NCBI RefSeq assembly: GCF_039503195.1
Contig: NZ_JBCJKP010000001.1
Coordinates: 6,386,001-6,450,000, forward strand
Direction: 5' to 3'
DNA: 64,000 nucleotides
DNA from: Streptomyces mirabilis
Lineage (GTDB): Bacteria > Actinomycetota > Actinomycetes > Streptomycetales > Streptomycetaceae
Notes under the pieces: model-generated
What the model was told of the DNA's origin: nothing
Database searches by the model: none
The model's input: the letters and a program-made list of their open reading frames with translations, nothing else
In this document: positions 49,585-58,572 of the stretch, piece after piece
Layout of the letters: each line of letters opens with the position of its first letter
Position numbering within the stretch: the first letter of the stretch is position 1
Program-made: the position numbers and the translations under genes

Positions 49585-50355
49585 ATGACCAACCAGACCG
49601 TGGAGTACGTCCGGTATCGCATTCCCGAGGAGAAGTCCGCGGAGTTCCTGGCCGCCTACACGCGGGCCGCGGCCCAGCTCGCCGCGTCGCCGAGTTGCGT
49701 GGACTACGAGCTGGCGCGCTGCGAGGAGGACTTCGAGCACTTCGTCCTGCGCATCACCTGGACCTCGACCGAGGACCACGTCGAGGGATTCCGGAAGTCG
49801 GAGCTGTTCCCCGCCTTCCTCGCCGAGATCCGGCCCTACATCCCCTACATCGAGGAGATGCGCCACTACACGCCGACGACGGTACGGGGCCCGGGCGCGT
49901 CGGTCCCCACCCTCTACGCCTGGGCCGGGGGCGCCGAGGCCTTCGCCCGCCTCACCGAGGTCTTCTACGACAAGGTCCTCAAGGACGACGTCCTCGCACC
50001 GGTCTTCTCCGGCCTCGCCCCCGAACACGCCGTCCACGTCGCCCTCTGGCTCGGCGAGGTCTTCGGCGGGCCGCCCGCCTACTCCGAGGCCCAGGGCGGC
50101 CATGGCCACATGGTCGCCAAACACCTCGGCAAGAACATCACCGAGGTGCAGCGACGCCGGTGGGTCAACCTGCTCCAGGACGCCGCGGACGACGCGGGCC
50201 TGCCCACGGACGCCGAGTTCCGCTCCGCCTTCCTCGCCTACGCCGAATGGGGCACACGGCTGGCCGTCCACTTCTCCGCCCCGGACGCGACCCCTCCGGG
50301 CGACCAACCGGTACCGAGGTGGACATGGGGAGCGGCCCCGCCGTACCAGCCCTGA
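49585..50355 (+). CDS. Antibiotic-monooxygenase/group II truncated haemoglobin fusion
   Basis: The 256-residue protein has an ABM domain at 1-95 ('YVRYRIPEEKSAEFLAAYTRAAAQL', 'YELARCEEDFEHFVLRITW') joined to a 2/2 globin at about 105-235. The globin has proximal His151 in 'HAVHVALWLGEVFGG', and Trp193 at G8 in 'RRRWVNLL', a group II feature. Such fusions occur in Streptomyces and Frankia; the haem domain could supply or detoxify oxygen or NO for the ABM domain. ATG at 49585; a GTG three codons earlier is also possible. The gene begins 20 bp after the protease terminator and converges on the XRE regulator. Confidence 0.88.
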   Translation: MTNQTVEYVRYRIPEEKSAEFLAAYTRAAAQLAASPSCVDYELARCEEDFEHFVLRITWTSTEDHVEGFRKSELFPAFLAEIRPYIPYIEEMRHYTPTTVRGPGASVPTLYAWAGGAEAFARLTEVFYDKVLKDDVLAPVFSGLAPEHAVHVALWLGEVFGGPPAYSEAQGGHGHMVAKHLGKNITEVQRRRWVNLLQDAADDAGLPTDAEFRSAFLAYAEWGTRLAVHFSAPDATPPGDQPVPRWTWGAAPPYQP

Positions 50356-50382
50356 CCGGGGCTTTCAGGGGCGCGGGCGGGG

Positions 50383-51273
50383 CTACTGGGGCGTCGTCGC
50401 GCCCGCGCGGGTCGCGTCCGTGCCCCAGCTGGCCAGCAACCGCAGCGCCTCCGCAGAGGCGGACCCCGGCTCCGCGTGGTAGGTGACCAGCGACTGTTCG
50501 CTGTCGTCGGGCAGCCGGAACGACTCGTACTGGAGGGAGAGATCACCCACCAGCGGATGCCGCAACCGCTTCACCCCGTGGCTCTTCTCCTTCACGTCGT
50601 GCGTGGCCCACAGCCGCCGGAAGTCCTCGCTCTTCACCGAGAGCTCGCCGACCAGGGCCGAGAGTCGCGGGTCGTCCGGGTGACAGCCCGCGTCCATGCG
50701 CAGCAGACAGACGATGTCGATCGCCTTCTGCTCCCAGTCCACGTACAGATCGCGGTACTCGGGCTTCAGGAACACCAGCCGCGCCCAGTTCCGCTCCTGC
50801 GGCGCCAGCTCCGACCAGTCACCGAACACGGCCGCCGCCATCCGGTTCCAGACCAGGATGTCCGAGCGTCGCCCGCTGATGTACGCGGGGACGCCGTCCA
50901 TCGAGTCCAGCAGCTGCCGCAGCGCGCCCCGTACCTGCTGCGGCCGTGCCGGCTGCCTCTTCTTGTGCGCCTTGGGCTTCGCGAGGTGCGTGAGATGCGC
51001 GTGCTCGGCGTCCGTCAGGCGCAGGGCGCGGGCGATCGCGTCGAGCACCTCCGCCGACACGTTCCGTCCGTTGCCCTGTTCCAGGCGCGTGTAGTACGCC
51101 ACGGACACCCCGGCCAGCTGCGCCAGCTCCTCGCGCCGCAGCCCGGGTACCCGGCGGTGCCGGCCGAAGTCGGGCAGCCCCACGTCCTCCGGCTTCAGCC
51201 GGGCCCGGCGGGTGCGCAGAAACTCGCTGAGCTCGGCACGCCGGTCCAGGGGCGGGGAGGGCTGTTCGTCCAT
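50383..51273 (-). CDS. XRE-family regulator with MmyB-like ligand-binding domain
   Basis: The 296-residue protein has a Cro/C1 helix-turn-helix at about 40-90 ('VPGLRREELAQLAGVSVAYYTRLEQG') and a MmyB-like domain at about 110-290 ('LLDSMDGVPAYISGRRSDILVWNRMAAAVFGDW', 'NWARLVFLKPEYRDLYVDWE'). This class is often divergent from an oxidoreductase that it controls. Here it is divergent from a zinc alcohol dehydrogenase with a 175-bp gap. The ATG at 51273 is supported because the conserved N-terminal 'LRTRRARLKPEDVGLP' follows it closely. Confidence 0.87.
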   Translation of the reverse strand: MDEQPSPPLDRRAELSEFLRTRRARLKPEDVGLPDFGRHRRVPGLRREELAQLAGVSVAYYTRLEQGNGRNVSAEVLDAIARALRLTDAEHAHLTHLAKPKAHKKRQPARPQQVRGALRQLLDSMDGVPAYISGRRSDILVWNRMAAAVFGDWSELAPQERNWARLVFLKPEYRDLYVDWEQKAIDIVCLLRMDAGCHPDDPRLSALVGELSVKSEDFRRLWATHDVKEKSHGVKRLRHPLVGDLSLQYESFRLPDDSEQSLVTYHAEPGSASAEALRLLASWGTDATRAGATTPQ

Positions 51274-51283
51274 ACGTCCAGTA

Positions 51284-51305
51284 TTCACGGTCGTACGCCG
51301 GTGAA
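51284..51305. promoter_or_regulatory. Inverted repeat TTCAC-n12-GTGAA upstream of the XRE gene
   Basis: TTCACGG...CCGGTGAA lies 10-32 bp upstream of the regulator start codon, in the divergent gap to the alcohol dehydrogenase. It could be the regulator's own operator. Only one copy was found. Confidence 0.4.
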
Positions 51306-51448
51306 CCTGACCCCGCCAGTAGTAGGACCAGCGGACGTACGCAAAGCCGTGGCCTGGGTGAAGGCTCTCCGCTGGGGCAGGCTGTACAGCGTGCCCGGCC
51401 GAAGGCAGCGGGGCACAGGACATACCACTCCTTAGGAGAACCCCCGGC

Positions 51449-52489
51449 ATGACCACTGTTGCTGCGTACGCCGCTCCCGCCGCCAAGGCTCCGCTGGAGC
51501 GCACCACCATCGAGCGCCGCCCGGTCGGTGAGTTCGACGTCCTGATCGACATCAAGTTCGCCGGTATCTGCCACTCGGACATCCACCAGGCCCGGGAGGG
51601 CTGGGGCGAGGCGATCTTCCCGATGGTGCCGGGTCACGAGATCGCCGGCATCGTCTCCGAGGTCGGCTCCGGTGTCACCAAGTTCGAGGTCGGCGACCGC
51701 GTGGGCGTCGGCTGTCTCGTCGACTCCTGCCGCGAGTGCGACAACTGCAAGGCCGGCCTGGAGCAGTACTGCACCGGAGGCGGCGTCGGCACGTACAACG
51801 CCCTCGACAAGAACGGCGAGCCGACCTACGGCGGCTACTCCGAGAAGATCGTCGTCGACGAGAACTACACCGTCCGTATCCCCGACGGCATCTCCCTCGA
51901 CGTGGCCGCGCCGCTGCTCTGCGCCGGCATCACCACGTACTCCCCGCTCAAGCACTGGAACGCCGGCCCCGGCAAGAAGGTCGCGATCCTCGGCATGGGA
52001 GGCCTCGGCCACATGGGCGTCAAGATCGCGGACGCGCTCGGTGCCGAGGTGACCGTCCTGTCGCAGTCCCTGCGCAAGAAGGACGACGGGCTGAAGCTGG
52101 GTGCCGACCACTACTACGCCACCAGCGACCCGAAGACCTTCGAGGAACTGCGCGGCACCTTCGACCTGATCCTGTCGACCGTGTCCGCCCCGCTGGACCT
52201 GGACGCCTACCTGTCCCTGCTGAAGACGGACGGCGCCTTCGTGAACGTGGGCGCCCCGGAGGAGCCCGTCAAGCTCAACCTCTTCTCCGTGATCGGCGGT
52301 CGCAAGACCCTCGCCGGTTCCGGTATCGGCGGCATCCAGGAGACCCAGGAGATGCTGGACTTCTGCGCCGAGCACGGCTTCGGTGCCGAGATCGAGCTGA
52401 TCAGCGCGTCCGAGATCAACGACGCCTACGAGCGGGTGCTGGCGAGCGACGTCCGCTACCGCTTCGTGATCGACACCGCCACCATCTAG
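51449..52489 (+). CDS. Zinc-dependent NAD(P) alcohol dehydrogenase (cinnamyl-alcohol type)
   Basis: Reversible aldehyde/alcohol conversion. The 346-residue protein has catalytic zinc ligands Cys41 ('GICHSD'), His63-Glu64 ('GHE') and a later Cys155 region, structural zinc Cys94/97/100/108 ('CRECDNC...C'), and cofactor fold '[13 protein letters not shown]'. It belongs to the CAD/YahK group, which prefers NADPH. ATG at 51449 follows TTAGGAGAA. It is divergent from the XRE regulator and ends at a strong terminator. Confidence 0.92.
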   Translation: MTTVAAYAAPAAKAPLERTTIERRPVGEFDVLIDIKFAGICHSDIHQAREGWGEAIFPMVPGHEIAGIVSEVGSGVTKFEVGDRVGVGCLVDSCRECDNCKAGLEQYCTGGGVGTYNALDKNGEPTYGGYSEKIVVDENYTVRIPDGISLDVAAPLLCAGITTYSPLKHWNAGPGKKVAILGMGGLGHMGVKIADALGAEVTVLSQSLRKKDDGLKLGADHYYATSDPKTFEELRGTFDLILSTVSAPLDLDAYLSLLKTDGAFVNVGAPEEPVKLNLFSVIGGRKTLAGSGIGGIQETQEMLDFCAEHGFGAEIELISASEINDAYERVLASDVRYRFVIDTATI

Positions 52490-52502
52490 TCGCAGGCGTT
52501 CG

Positions 52503-52540
52503 GAGGGCGCCGACCGGTCGTACGACCGGTCGGCGCCCTC
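52503..52540. terminator. Perfect 38-base palindrome between convergent genes
   Basis: GAGGGCGCCGACCGGTCGT and its exact complement meet with no spacer, 13 bp after the alcohol dehydrogenase stop, between it and the end of the iron permease gene. It should stop transcription from both sides. Confidence 0.85.
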
Positions 52541-52570
52541 GGTGTTTCCACCGTGCGTACAGCGATCCCG

Positions 52571-53656
52571 TCAGCGGCGGCCCGACCTGCCCAACAGCCA
52601 GAGCAGATAGGGACCGCCCACCAAGGACGTGAGCGCCCCGACCGGGATCTCCAGCGGCGGCACCAGTGTGCGGGCCACCAGGTCGGCGCCGACCACGATC
52701 AGCGCGCCCGTCAGGGCGGAGGCGGCGAGCGGGAGGTGCGGGGTGCGCGTGAGGCGGCGGGCCAGTTGGGGGCCGGTGAGGGCGACGAAGCCGATCGGGC
52801 CCGCCGCGCCGGTCGCGACCGCGGCGAGCACCACCCCGAGCACGGTCAGGCCGAGCTGGGTGCGCTGCACGCGGACGCCGAGCGCGGCGGCCGTGTCGGC
52901 GTCCAGGCCGAGCGGGCGCAGCGCTCGGCTCGCCCACACCAGGGCGGGCAGCGAGAGGAGGAGGACCCGGGCGAGGGGCCCCGCCTGCTCCCAGCCGCGC
53001 CCGTTCAGACTGCCCGTCAGCCACAGCTTGACCTGCTCGGCGGCGGCCAGTTCGCTGTCGGTGAGGTAGAGCTGGACGACGGCGGAGAGGGCGACACCGA
53101 TGCCCACCCCCGTCAGGACGAACCGGCTCGGCTGCATTCCGTGCCGCCAGGCCAGTACGGACACCAGGGCGGCGGCGGCGAGTCCGCCGGTGACGGCGAC
53201 GGCCGGCAGCGCGCCGGGGGAGGCGACGGTTCCGGCGGCCAGCGCCAGTACGGTCGCGGCGGCGGCCCCGTGCCCGACGCCGATGACGTCCGGGCTGGCC
53301 AGCGGGTTGCGCGTCACGGTCTGTACGAGCGCCCCGGAGAGCCCGAGTGCCGCCCCGACCAGCGCGCCGAGCACGATCCGCGGGACCCGCAGTTCGCCGA
53401 CGACCAGGTCGTAGGGGCCGCCGTGGCCGCGCAGCACCCGCCAGACCTCGCCCGGCGGGACATACGTCTGCCCGACGCACGCCGCGAGCAGCATCACGCC
53501 CGCGAGGAGCAGGAGGAGGACGGTGACGACGACGGCGGCGCGCCGGTGCAGCAGGAGGGAGAGGCGCCGGTGGCGGAGCACGGAGAGCCCGGCCGAGTGC
53601 GGGTACGGGGTGCGGCTCGTGGTGGGCCCGGTGGATGTCGTGGGTGCTGTGGTCAC
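52571..53656 (-). CDS. Iron-siderophore ABC transporter permease (FecCD family), second
   Basis: The 361-residue protein has about nine membrane helices with the FecCD hallmarks 'RVPRIVLGALVGAALGLSGALVQTVTRNPLASPDVIGV' near the start and 'GPIGFVALTGPQLARRLT' before the last helices, including the Gly in the coupling loop. It imports ferric siderophore together with the paired permease. The GTG at 53656 overlaps the upstream permease stop by 4 bp. The N-terminal 38 residues are cytoplasmic and Ser/Arg/Leu-rich. No ATPase gene is present in the operon, so a shared ATPase must be encoded elsewhere. Confidence 0.92.
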   Translation of the reverse strand: MTTAPTTSTGPTTSRTPYPHSAGLSVLRHRRLSLLLHRRAAVVVTVLLLLLAGVMLLAACVGQTYVPPGEVWRVLRGHGGPYDLVVGELRVPRIVLGALVGAALGLSGALVQTVTRNPLASPDVIGVGHGAAAATVLALAAGTVASPGALPAVAVTGGLAAAALVSVLAWRHGMQPSRFVLTGVGIGVALSAVVQLYLTDSELAAAEQVKLWLTGSLNGRGWEQAGPLARVLLLSLPALVWASRALRPLGLDADTAAALGVRVQRTQLGLTVLGVVLAAVATGAAGPIGFVALTGPQLARRLTRTPHLPLAASALTGALIVVGADLVARTLVPPLEIPVGALTSLVGGPYLLWLLGRSGRR

Positions 53657-54687
53657 GAGGCCATGCCCTTGCGTCGGAGGAGTACGACCAGGACCGGCAC
53701 GCCGACCAGCGCGGTCATGACCCCGGCCGGCACTTCCGCCGGGGCGCGTACCACCCGGCCCGCCACGTCCGCGACGAGCAGCAGGGCGGCGCCGAGGAGC
53801 GCGGAGAGGGGAAGGGTCCAGCGGTGGCCGCCGTTGACCAGTCGGCGGGCGAGGTGGGGGACGGCGAGGCCGACGAAGGCGATGGGGCCCGTGGCGGCGA
53901 CCGCGGCCGCGGTGAGCACGGTCGCGCCGAGCGCCGCACAGCCCCGTACGAGCGTGACGCGGTGGCCGAGTGCCCGTGCGGTGTCGTCGCCGAGCGCGAG
54001 TGCGTCCAGGCCGCGGGCGCAGGCCAGCACGAGCAACGCACCGGCGGCGAGGAAGGGCAGCATGCGCCCCACGGTTGCCGCGTCGCGCCCGCTGAGCGCG
54101 CCCACCTGCCAGAACCGGAACTGGTCCAGCGTGGCCGAACTCGAAGTGAGGACCACGGTCGTGGCTCCCGCCGTCATCGCCGACAGGGCGGTGCCGGCGA
54201 GCGCCAGCTTCACCGGGGAGGCGCCGCCGCGTCCGCGCGAGGCGATGGCGTACACGACGCAGGCGGCGAGGACCGCGCCGGTGAAGGCGTACCAGACGTA
54301 CCCGTCGAAGCCGTTCGCCCAGCCGAGCGCGATGGCGAACACGACACCGGCCGCCGCGCCCTGACTGAGCCCGAGGATGCCGGGGTCGGCGAGCGGATTG
54401 CGGGTGACCGCCTGGAGTGCAGCCCCCGAGAGTCCGAGGGCGGCACCGGCGGTCAGTCCGATCGCGGTCCGCGGCACCCGCAGCGACCGTACGACCAGAG
54501 CGTCCGGTGAACTCCCGCCGTGCACCAGCGCGTCGAGGACGGCGGACAGCGGGACGGGGCGGGTGCCGACGGCGAGGCTGAGGGCGGCGGCGGTGACGGC
54601 GAGGAGGAGGGCCACACCCAGCCAGGTCGCACGCCGCGCGCCCGTCGGGGCGGACGTGCGGCGCGCGACGGACGTGGGACCGGTCAC
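53653..54687 (-). CDS. Iron-siderophore ABC transporter permease (FecCD family), first
   Basis: The 344-residue protein has eight or nine helices and the same FecCD signatures: 'RVPRTAIGLTAGAALGLSGAALQAVTRNPLADPGILGL' and 'GPIAFVGLAVPHLARRL'. It is similar in layout to the next permease and forms the heterodimer. The GTG at 54687 overlaps the binding lipoprotein stop by 4 bp (GTGA), the middle gene of three translationally coupled genes under an iron box. Confidence 0.92.
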   Translation of the reverse strand: MTGPTSVARRTSAPTGARRATWLGVALLLAVTAAALSLAVGTRPVPLSAVLDALVHGGSSPDALVVRSLRVPRTAIGLTAGAALGLSGAALQAVTRNPLADPGILGLSQGAAAGVVFAIALGWANGFDGYVWYAFTGAVLAACVVYAIASRGRGGASPVKLALAGTALSAMTAGATTVVLTSSSATLDQFRFWQVGALSGRDAATVGRMLPFLAAGALLVLACARGLDALALGDDTARALGHRVTLVRGCAALGATVLTAAAVAATGPIAFVGLAVPHLARRLVNGGHRWTLPLSALLGAALLLVADVAGRVVRAPAEVPAGVMTALVGVPVLVVLLRRKGMAS

Positions 54688-55745
54688 TTGCCGAGGGTGT
54701 CCGCGAGCTGTCGCACGACGAGCCGGGCGGCGGTGGGGCCGGCGTTGAGGTACCAGGGGTCGTCGTCGACCTTCACCGCGTGCCCGGCCTTGACCGCCTT
54801 CATCGACTTCCACAGGGGCCCGGCGAGCACGCTGCCCGCGTCGGTCCTGGAGGCGTCGCCCTGCACGGAGTAGAAGATCCAGTCCCCGTCCGCGACATCG
54901 ATGCTCTCCGCCCCGATGTCCTGCGAAATCGCCGTGAACTGCTGCGACTTGGGCCGGGAGAGCCCCATGTCGACGGCGATGGAGCCGGTGAACGACGACA
55001 CGCCGAACATCCGCGTCCGGTCCGGCGTGAACCGCACCATGGACACGGCGGGATCGCCGAGCTGCTTCCCCCGCGTGGCGGCGTCGCTCACGATGCCGTC
55101 GAGCAGTTCCTGCGCCTTGTCTCCCTTGCCGACCGCGTCACCGACGAGGAGCAGATCCCGCTTCCAGTTGATGCCGTTGCCGGCCGTCACGACGGTGGGC
55201 GCGATCTTCGACAGCTTCGGGTAGAGGTCGCCGAGCGAGTCGTTGATCAGGATCAGATCGGGCTTGGTGGCGGCGAGCGTCTCCAGGTTGGGCGCGGTGC
55301 GGGTCCCCGCGTCGGTCATGGCCGACAACTGCTTCTTGTACGCGGGGAAGGCGTCGTTCAGATAGTCCGGCGCCGGCCCGGCGTTGTCCGCGCGGGTCGT
55401 CACGGTCGGCACGATGCCCAGGGTCAGCAGGTCGTCCAGCTGACCGGTGCTGAGCGCGGCGATCTTCTTGGGCGCGCTCCTGATCTCCGTCCTGCCCTCG
55501 AAGTGCCCGACGGTCCGAGGGAATTCGCCGTCCTTGGCGCTGCCCGCGCCCATCCCGGCGGCGACGGCGCTGGGGGCGACGGCGGGGCCCTCGGAGGCCC
55601 CGCTCACCAGATTGCGGTCGCCGCTGGAGGTGTTCCTGCTCTGCGCGGAGCCGTTGTCGCCGTCCCCGCTCCCGGACGAACATCCGGCCAGCAGACCGCC
55701 GACGACGGCAACCGCCAGGACGGCCTTCGACCCCAAGGTGCGCAC
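54684..55745 (-). CDS. Iron-siderophore binding lipoprotein (FepB/FecB family)
   Basis: The 353-residue protein has a lipoprotein signal with lipobox 'GGLLAGC' (Cys22), a Ser/Asn/Gly linker, then a type III periplasmic-binding domain (about 75-350): 'KKIAALSTGQLDDLLTLGIVPTVTT', 'APNLETLAATKPDLILINDSLG', 'KLSKIAPTVVTAGN' and C-terminal 'LWKSMKAVKAGHAVKVDDDPWYLNAGPTAA'. It captures ferric siderophore for the two permeases. GTG start at 55745. An iron box (55766-55784) lies 21 bp upstream, so the operon should be repressed by iron-loaded DmdR/IdeR. It is divergent from the multicopper oxidase. Confidence 0.93.
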   Translation of the reverse strand: MRTLGSKAVLAVAVVGGLLAGCSSGSGDGDNGSAQSRNTSSGDRNLVSGASEGPAVAPSAVAAGMGAGSAKDGEFPRTVGHFEGRTEIRSAPKKIAALSTGQLDDLLTLGIVPTVTTRADNAGPAPDYLNDAFPAYKKQLSAMTDAGTRTAPNLETLAATKPDLILINDSLGDLYPKLSKIAPTVVTAGNGINWKRDLLLVGDAVGKGDKAQELLDGIVSDAATRGKQLGDPAVSMVRFTPDRTRMFGVSSFTGSIAVDMGLSRPKSQQFTAISQDIGAESIDVADGDWIFYSVQGDASRTDAGSVLAGPLWKSMKAVKAGHAVKVDDDPWYLNAGPTAARLVVRQLADTLGK

Positions 55746-55765
55746 GAAATACTCCGATCAATCGA

Positions 55766-55784
55766 TGAGGTAAGCCTAACCTTA
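55766..55784. promoter_or_regulatory. Iron box (DmdR1/IdeR type) in the divergent siderophore / multicopper oxidase gap
   Basis: The 19-bp sequence TGAGGTAAGCCTAACCTTA closely matches the DmdR1/IdeR consensus TTAGGTTAGGCTAACCTAA. It is 21 bp upstream of the binding-lipoprotein start and 93 bp upstream of the oxidase start. The same site may affect both genes. Confidence 0.8.
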
Positions 55785-55877
55785 GTCGCTGTTTCGGGGT
55801 GACGGGGTCTGCTCCGATGGGGGACACGCCGTGCCGGGTTCGAGGACATATCAGCGTAAAACGTGTGTTATTCATTC

Positions 55878-57509
55878 ATGCACTCACCTACGCGGCGCAC
55901 CGTGCTCGGTGCCTCGATCGCGGCCGCCGGCTCGGGACTCCTGGCCGGCTGCTCCGGGTCCGACTCTCCCTCCGGACCTGGCTCGCACCCCGGCCCCGGC
56001 GAGCACCAGGGGAGCAGCCACGGCGGCAGACCCTTCGTCCCCAGGGGGCCCAAGGGGTACGTGAACCCGTCCGATCCCGAGGTCCTCGCCGTCGAGAGGA
56101 AACGCGGGTCCGGCCCCGTTCGCTCGTTCAGGCTCACGGCCGCCGAGACCACCCTCGACCTGGGTGGACGGACCGTCAGATCATGGGCGTACGGCGACTC
56201 GCTGCCCGGCAGGGAGGTGCGGATCAAATCGGGCGACATCCTCGATCTCAACCTGACCAACCATCTGCCCGTGTCCACGACACTGCACTCGCACGGTGTC
56301 CGCATGCGCTGCGACATGGACGGAGTACCCGGCCTGACCCAGCACCCCATCAGGCCCGGCGACGACTTCAACTACCGCTTCGCCGTGGACCACCCGGGCA
56401 CGTACTGGCTGCACTCGCACTCGGGGCTGCAGCTCGACCGCGGCCTGTACGCCCCGCTGATCGTCGAGGACCCCAGGGAGCCGTTGTCCTACGACAAGGA
56501 GTGGGTCGTCATCCTGGACGACTGGGTGGACGGCGTGGCCGGCTCCACCCCCGACGGGGTGCTCGCACAGCTGCTCGACGGCAAGGGCATGGCGACGGGC
56601 ATGGGCATGGGTGAGGACGACGAACCCGGGGGCAAGGCCCATGACAAGGCCGCCCACGAGAAGCCCCACGGCCCCTCCCGCGTCCTGCGGAACTCCCACA
56701 GCCGCATCCTGCACAGCGAGGGAGGCAGCGTCGACTACCCGTTCTACCTGGTCAACGGCCGTCTCCCGAAGGCTCCTTCGGTCTTCCGGGCCCGTAAGGG
56801 GGACCGTATCCGGCTGCGGATCATCAACGCCGGCGCCGAAACGGCCTTCCGGGTGGCGCTGGGCGGCCACGAGATGACCATCACGCACACGGACGGCTAC
56901 CCCGTCGAGCACACGCAGACGGACGCGCTGCTGCTCGGCATGGCCGAACGCTACGACGTGCTGATCACCGCCAAGGACGGGGTGTTCCCTCTGGTCGCGC
57001 TCGCCGAGGGCAAGAACGCCAGGGCCCTGGCCGTCCTGCGTACCGGCGGTGGGGACATTCCCCGCCCCTCCGTGCACCCGGACGAACTCGACGGCAAGCT
57101 CGTCCCGGCCAGACGCCTCGTGCCGGACGACTCGGTGGCCCTCACCGACGACGAACCGGACCGCGAGCTGCGCATCAGGCTGACCGGCGGGATGAAGAAG
57201 TTCGACTGGGCCTTCGACCACCGGCCGTACTCCGTCGAGCAACGCCACCCGGTCAGCTACGGCGAACGGATCCGCCTGACCCTCATCAACGCCACCGACA
57301 TGTGGCACCCCATGCACCTGCACGGCCACACCTTCGCCCTCACCGGCTTCGGCGTGGTCGGTGCCCGCAAGGACACCGCCCACGTGGTGCCGCACCACAA
57401 ACTCGTCGTCGACTTCTACGCCGACAACCCGGGCCTGTGGATGCTCCACTGCCACAACCAGTACCACTCGGAGTCCGGCATGATGACGATCCTCGGCTAC
57501 CGGAAGTGA
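55878..57509 (+). CDS. Multicopper oxidase (Tat-exported, lipoprotein-like)
   Basis: The 543-residue protein has a twin-Arg signal 'TRRTVLGASIAAAG' with a lipobox-like 'LLAGC' (Cys25). Copper ligands are visible: 'TLHSHGV', 'YWLHSHSG', 'HPMHLHGHTF' and the type 1/type 3 motif 'HCHNQYHSESGMM' near the C-terminus. A Met/His-rich insert ('GMATGMGMGEDDE', 'AHDKAAHEKPHG', about 230-265) resembles the copper-binding loop of CueO. It oxidises metal ions or phenols; linked position to iron uptake suggests a ferroxidase or cuprous oxidase. ATG at 55878; GTG at 55863 is an alternative. No good ribosome site. Confidence 0.9.
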   Translation: MHSPTRRTVLGASIAAAGSGLLAGCSGSDSPSGPGSHPGPGEHQGSSHGGRPFVPRGPKGYVNPSDPEVLAVERKRGSGPVRSFRLTAAETTLDLGGRTVRSWAYGDSLPGREVRIKSGDILDLNLTNHLPVSTTLHSHGVRMRCDMDGVPGLTQHPIRPGDDFNYRFAVDHPGTYWLHSHSGLQLDRGLYAPLIVEDPREPLSYDKEWVVILDDWVDGVAGSTPDGVLAQLLDGKGMATGMGMGEDDEPGGKAHDKAAHEKPHGPSRVLRNSHSRILHSEGGSVDYPFYLVNGRLPKAPSVFRARKGDRIRLRIINAGAETAFRVALGGHEMTITHTDGYPVEHTQTDALLLGMAERYDVLITAKDGVFPLVALAEGKNARALAVLRTGGGDIPRPSVHPDELDGKLVPARRLVPDDSVALTDDEPDRELRIRLTGGMKKFDWAFDHRPYSVEQRHPVSYGERIRLTLINATDMWHPMHLHGHTFALTGFGVVGARKDTAHVVPHHKLVVDFYADNPGLWMLHCHNQYHSESGMMTILGYRK

Positions 57510-57539
57510 GGCACCAGCCACCGACGGGTTGTCACCTGA

Positions 57540-57700
57540 TCATGCGAAACCCCGCTCGGGGAGGGAGACGCGGTAGCCGCGCAGGCCGCCGAAGTCGATC
57601 GGCGCGTCGAAGCGCTCGCCGAGGACCCGGGCGAGGTGCCCGAGCGGCAGGTGCCTTCCCCGCCCCGAGCCGCGGGCGGGCCCGCCCGCCCACCGCGTCC
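57540..57700 (-). pseudogene. C-terminal fragment of an unidentified gene
   Basis: On the minus strand, 'LPLGHLARVLGERFDAPIDF', 'GGLRGYRVSLPERGFA' and a stop (57540-57542) have good codon composition for a real C-terminus. Upstream the frame decays into Gly/Arg-rich low complexity with no matching start. The family is not recognised. The rest of the 488-bp gap to 57997 holds GC-rich repeats, including three CCGGGGCGA units near 57945, and no other gene. Confidence 0.3.
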
Positions 57701-57997
57701 TCCGTGCATCAGCCGCGGCGCTGCCACCAGCGGCGCTTCGGCTCGGGTGTCGGAGGAAGCGGTTCGGCCGAAGGCCGGGGGAGGGGATGAACACCGCTGC
57801 GCCGACGCACCCTTGACGCAGTCGGCCGACCCGACGGACGCCGCCGTCGCCGGTACGCGCGACCTCGCCGACCACGACGGCCTGCTCCCGGGCACGACTC
57901 CCGGCAGCGACGTCGTGACCCAGGCGTAGCTTGGGACGGCCGGGGCGACCGGGGCGACCGGGGCGTTGTTTCGGGCGGGCACTCTCGGGGAGAGCGG

Positions 57998-58528
57998 ATG
58001 AACGGCTGGGGTCGGCGCGGGGAAAGAGTTCGGGCAGGCCGTCCGGCGGTCATGGTCGTCGTTCTCGTGGCCGCGGGCATCGGGCTGACCTGGTTCGCCG
58101 GAACGCATTTCGCCTACGCCACGGGCCTGGCCGGCACCCCGGGGCATCTCCGGGTCGAAGCGTGCGCCTGGGAACACGTCGGGGGCCACCGGTATCCGCA
58201 CTGCAGTGGCATCTTCCGCTCCTCCGACGGCACCGTCGTCGACCCGAACGCCTCGATCGGCAAGAACCTGCCCGTCGGCGACACGGTCGCGTTGCAGCGG
58301 GTGGCCTCCGGGGGATACGAGCAGACGGGCACCGCGTCCTCGTTCGGCTGGCTGGCGATTTCCCTGCTCGGCCTGATGGTGCTGCTGCTGGGGATTCTGG
58401 TCGTCTGCGGCAAGGGCGGTGCGCGTCGAGTACCGCGCGGGCTGCTGGTGCTGCTCGGTGCGCTGGGCGCCTTGATGCTGCTCAGCGCGTTCATCGGCGG
58501 AGTGGCGGGGATGACCGAGGTGTTCTGA
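57998..58528 (+). CDS. Membrane protein of unknown function, three helices
   Basis: The 176-residue protein has a membrane helix at about 18-40, an extracellular region (about 45-115) containing two Cys ('VEACAWEHVGGHRYPHCSG') likely to form a disulfide, and two C-terminal helices ('LAISLLGLMVLLLGILVV' and 'GLLVLLGALGALMLLSAFIGG'). The ATG at 57998 has GGGGAGAG a few bases upstream. It shows no similarity to a known enzyme. Separate from the ferredoxin operon by 318 bp. Confidence 0.7.
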   Translation: MNGWGRRGERVRAGRPAVMVVVLVAAGIGLTWFAGTHFAYATGLAGTPGHLRVEACAWEHVGGHRYPHCSGIFRSSDGTVVDPNASIGKNLPVGDTVALQRVASGGYEQTGTASSFGWLAISLLGLMVLLLGILVVCGKGGARRVPRGLLVLLGALGALMLLSAFIGGVAGMTEVF

Positions 58529-58572
58529 GGCCCGCCCACATCGTGCGGCCGGTCGGTGTGCGGTCGACGTAT

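Noticed and set aside
46033..50307. A 1424-codon open frame on the minus strand
   Set aside because: It lies antisense to the subtilase and globin genes. Its product is rich in Val, Arg, Gly and Asp with no domain, the usual mirror of a high-GC gene.
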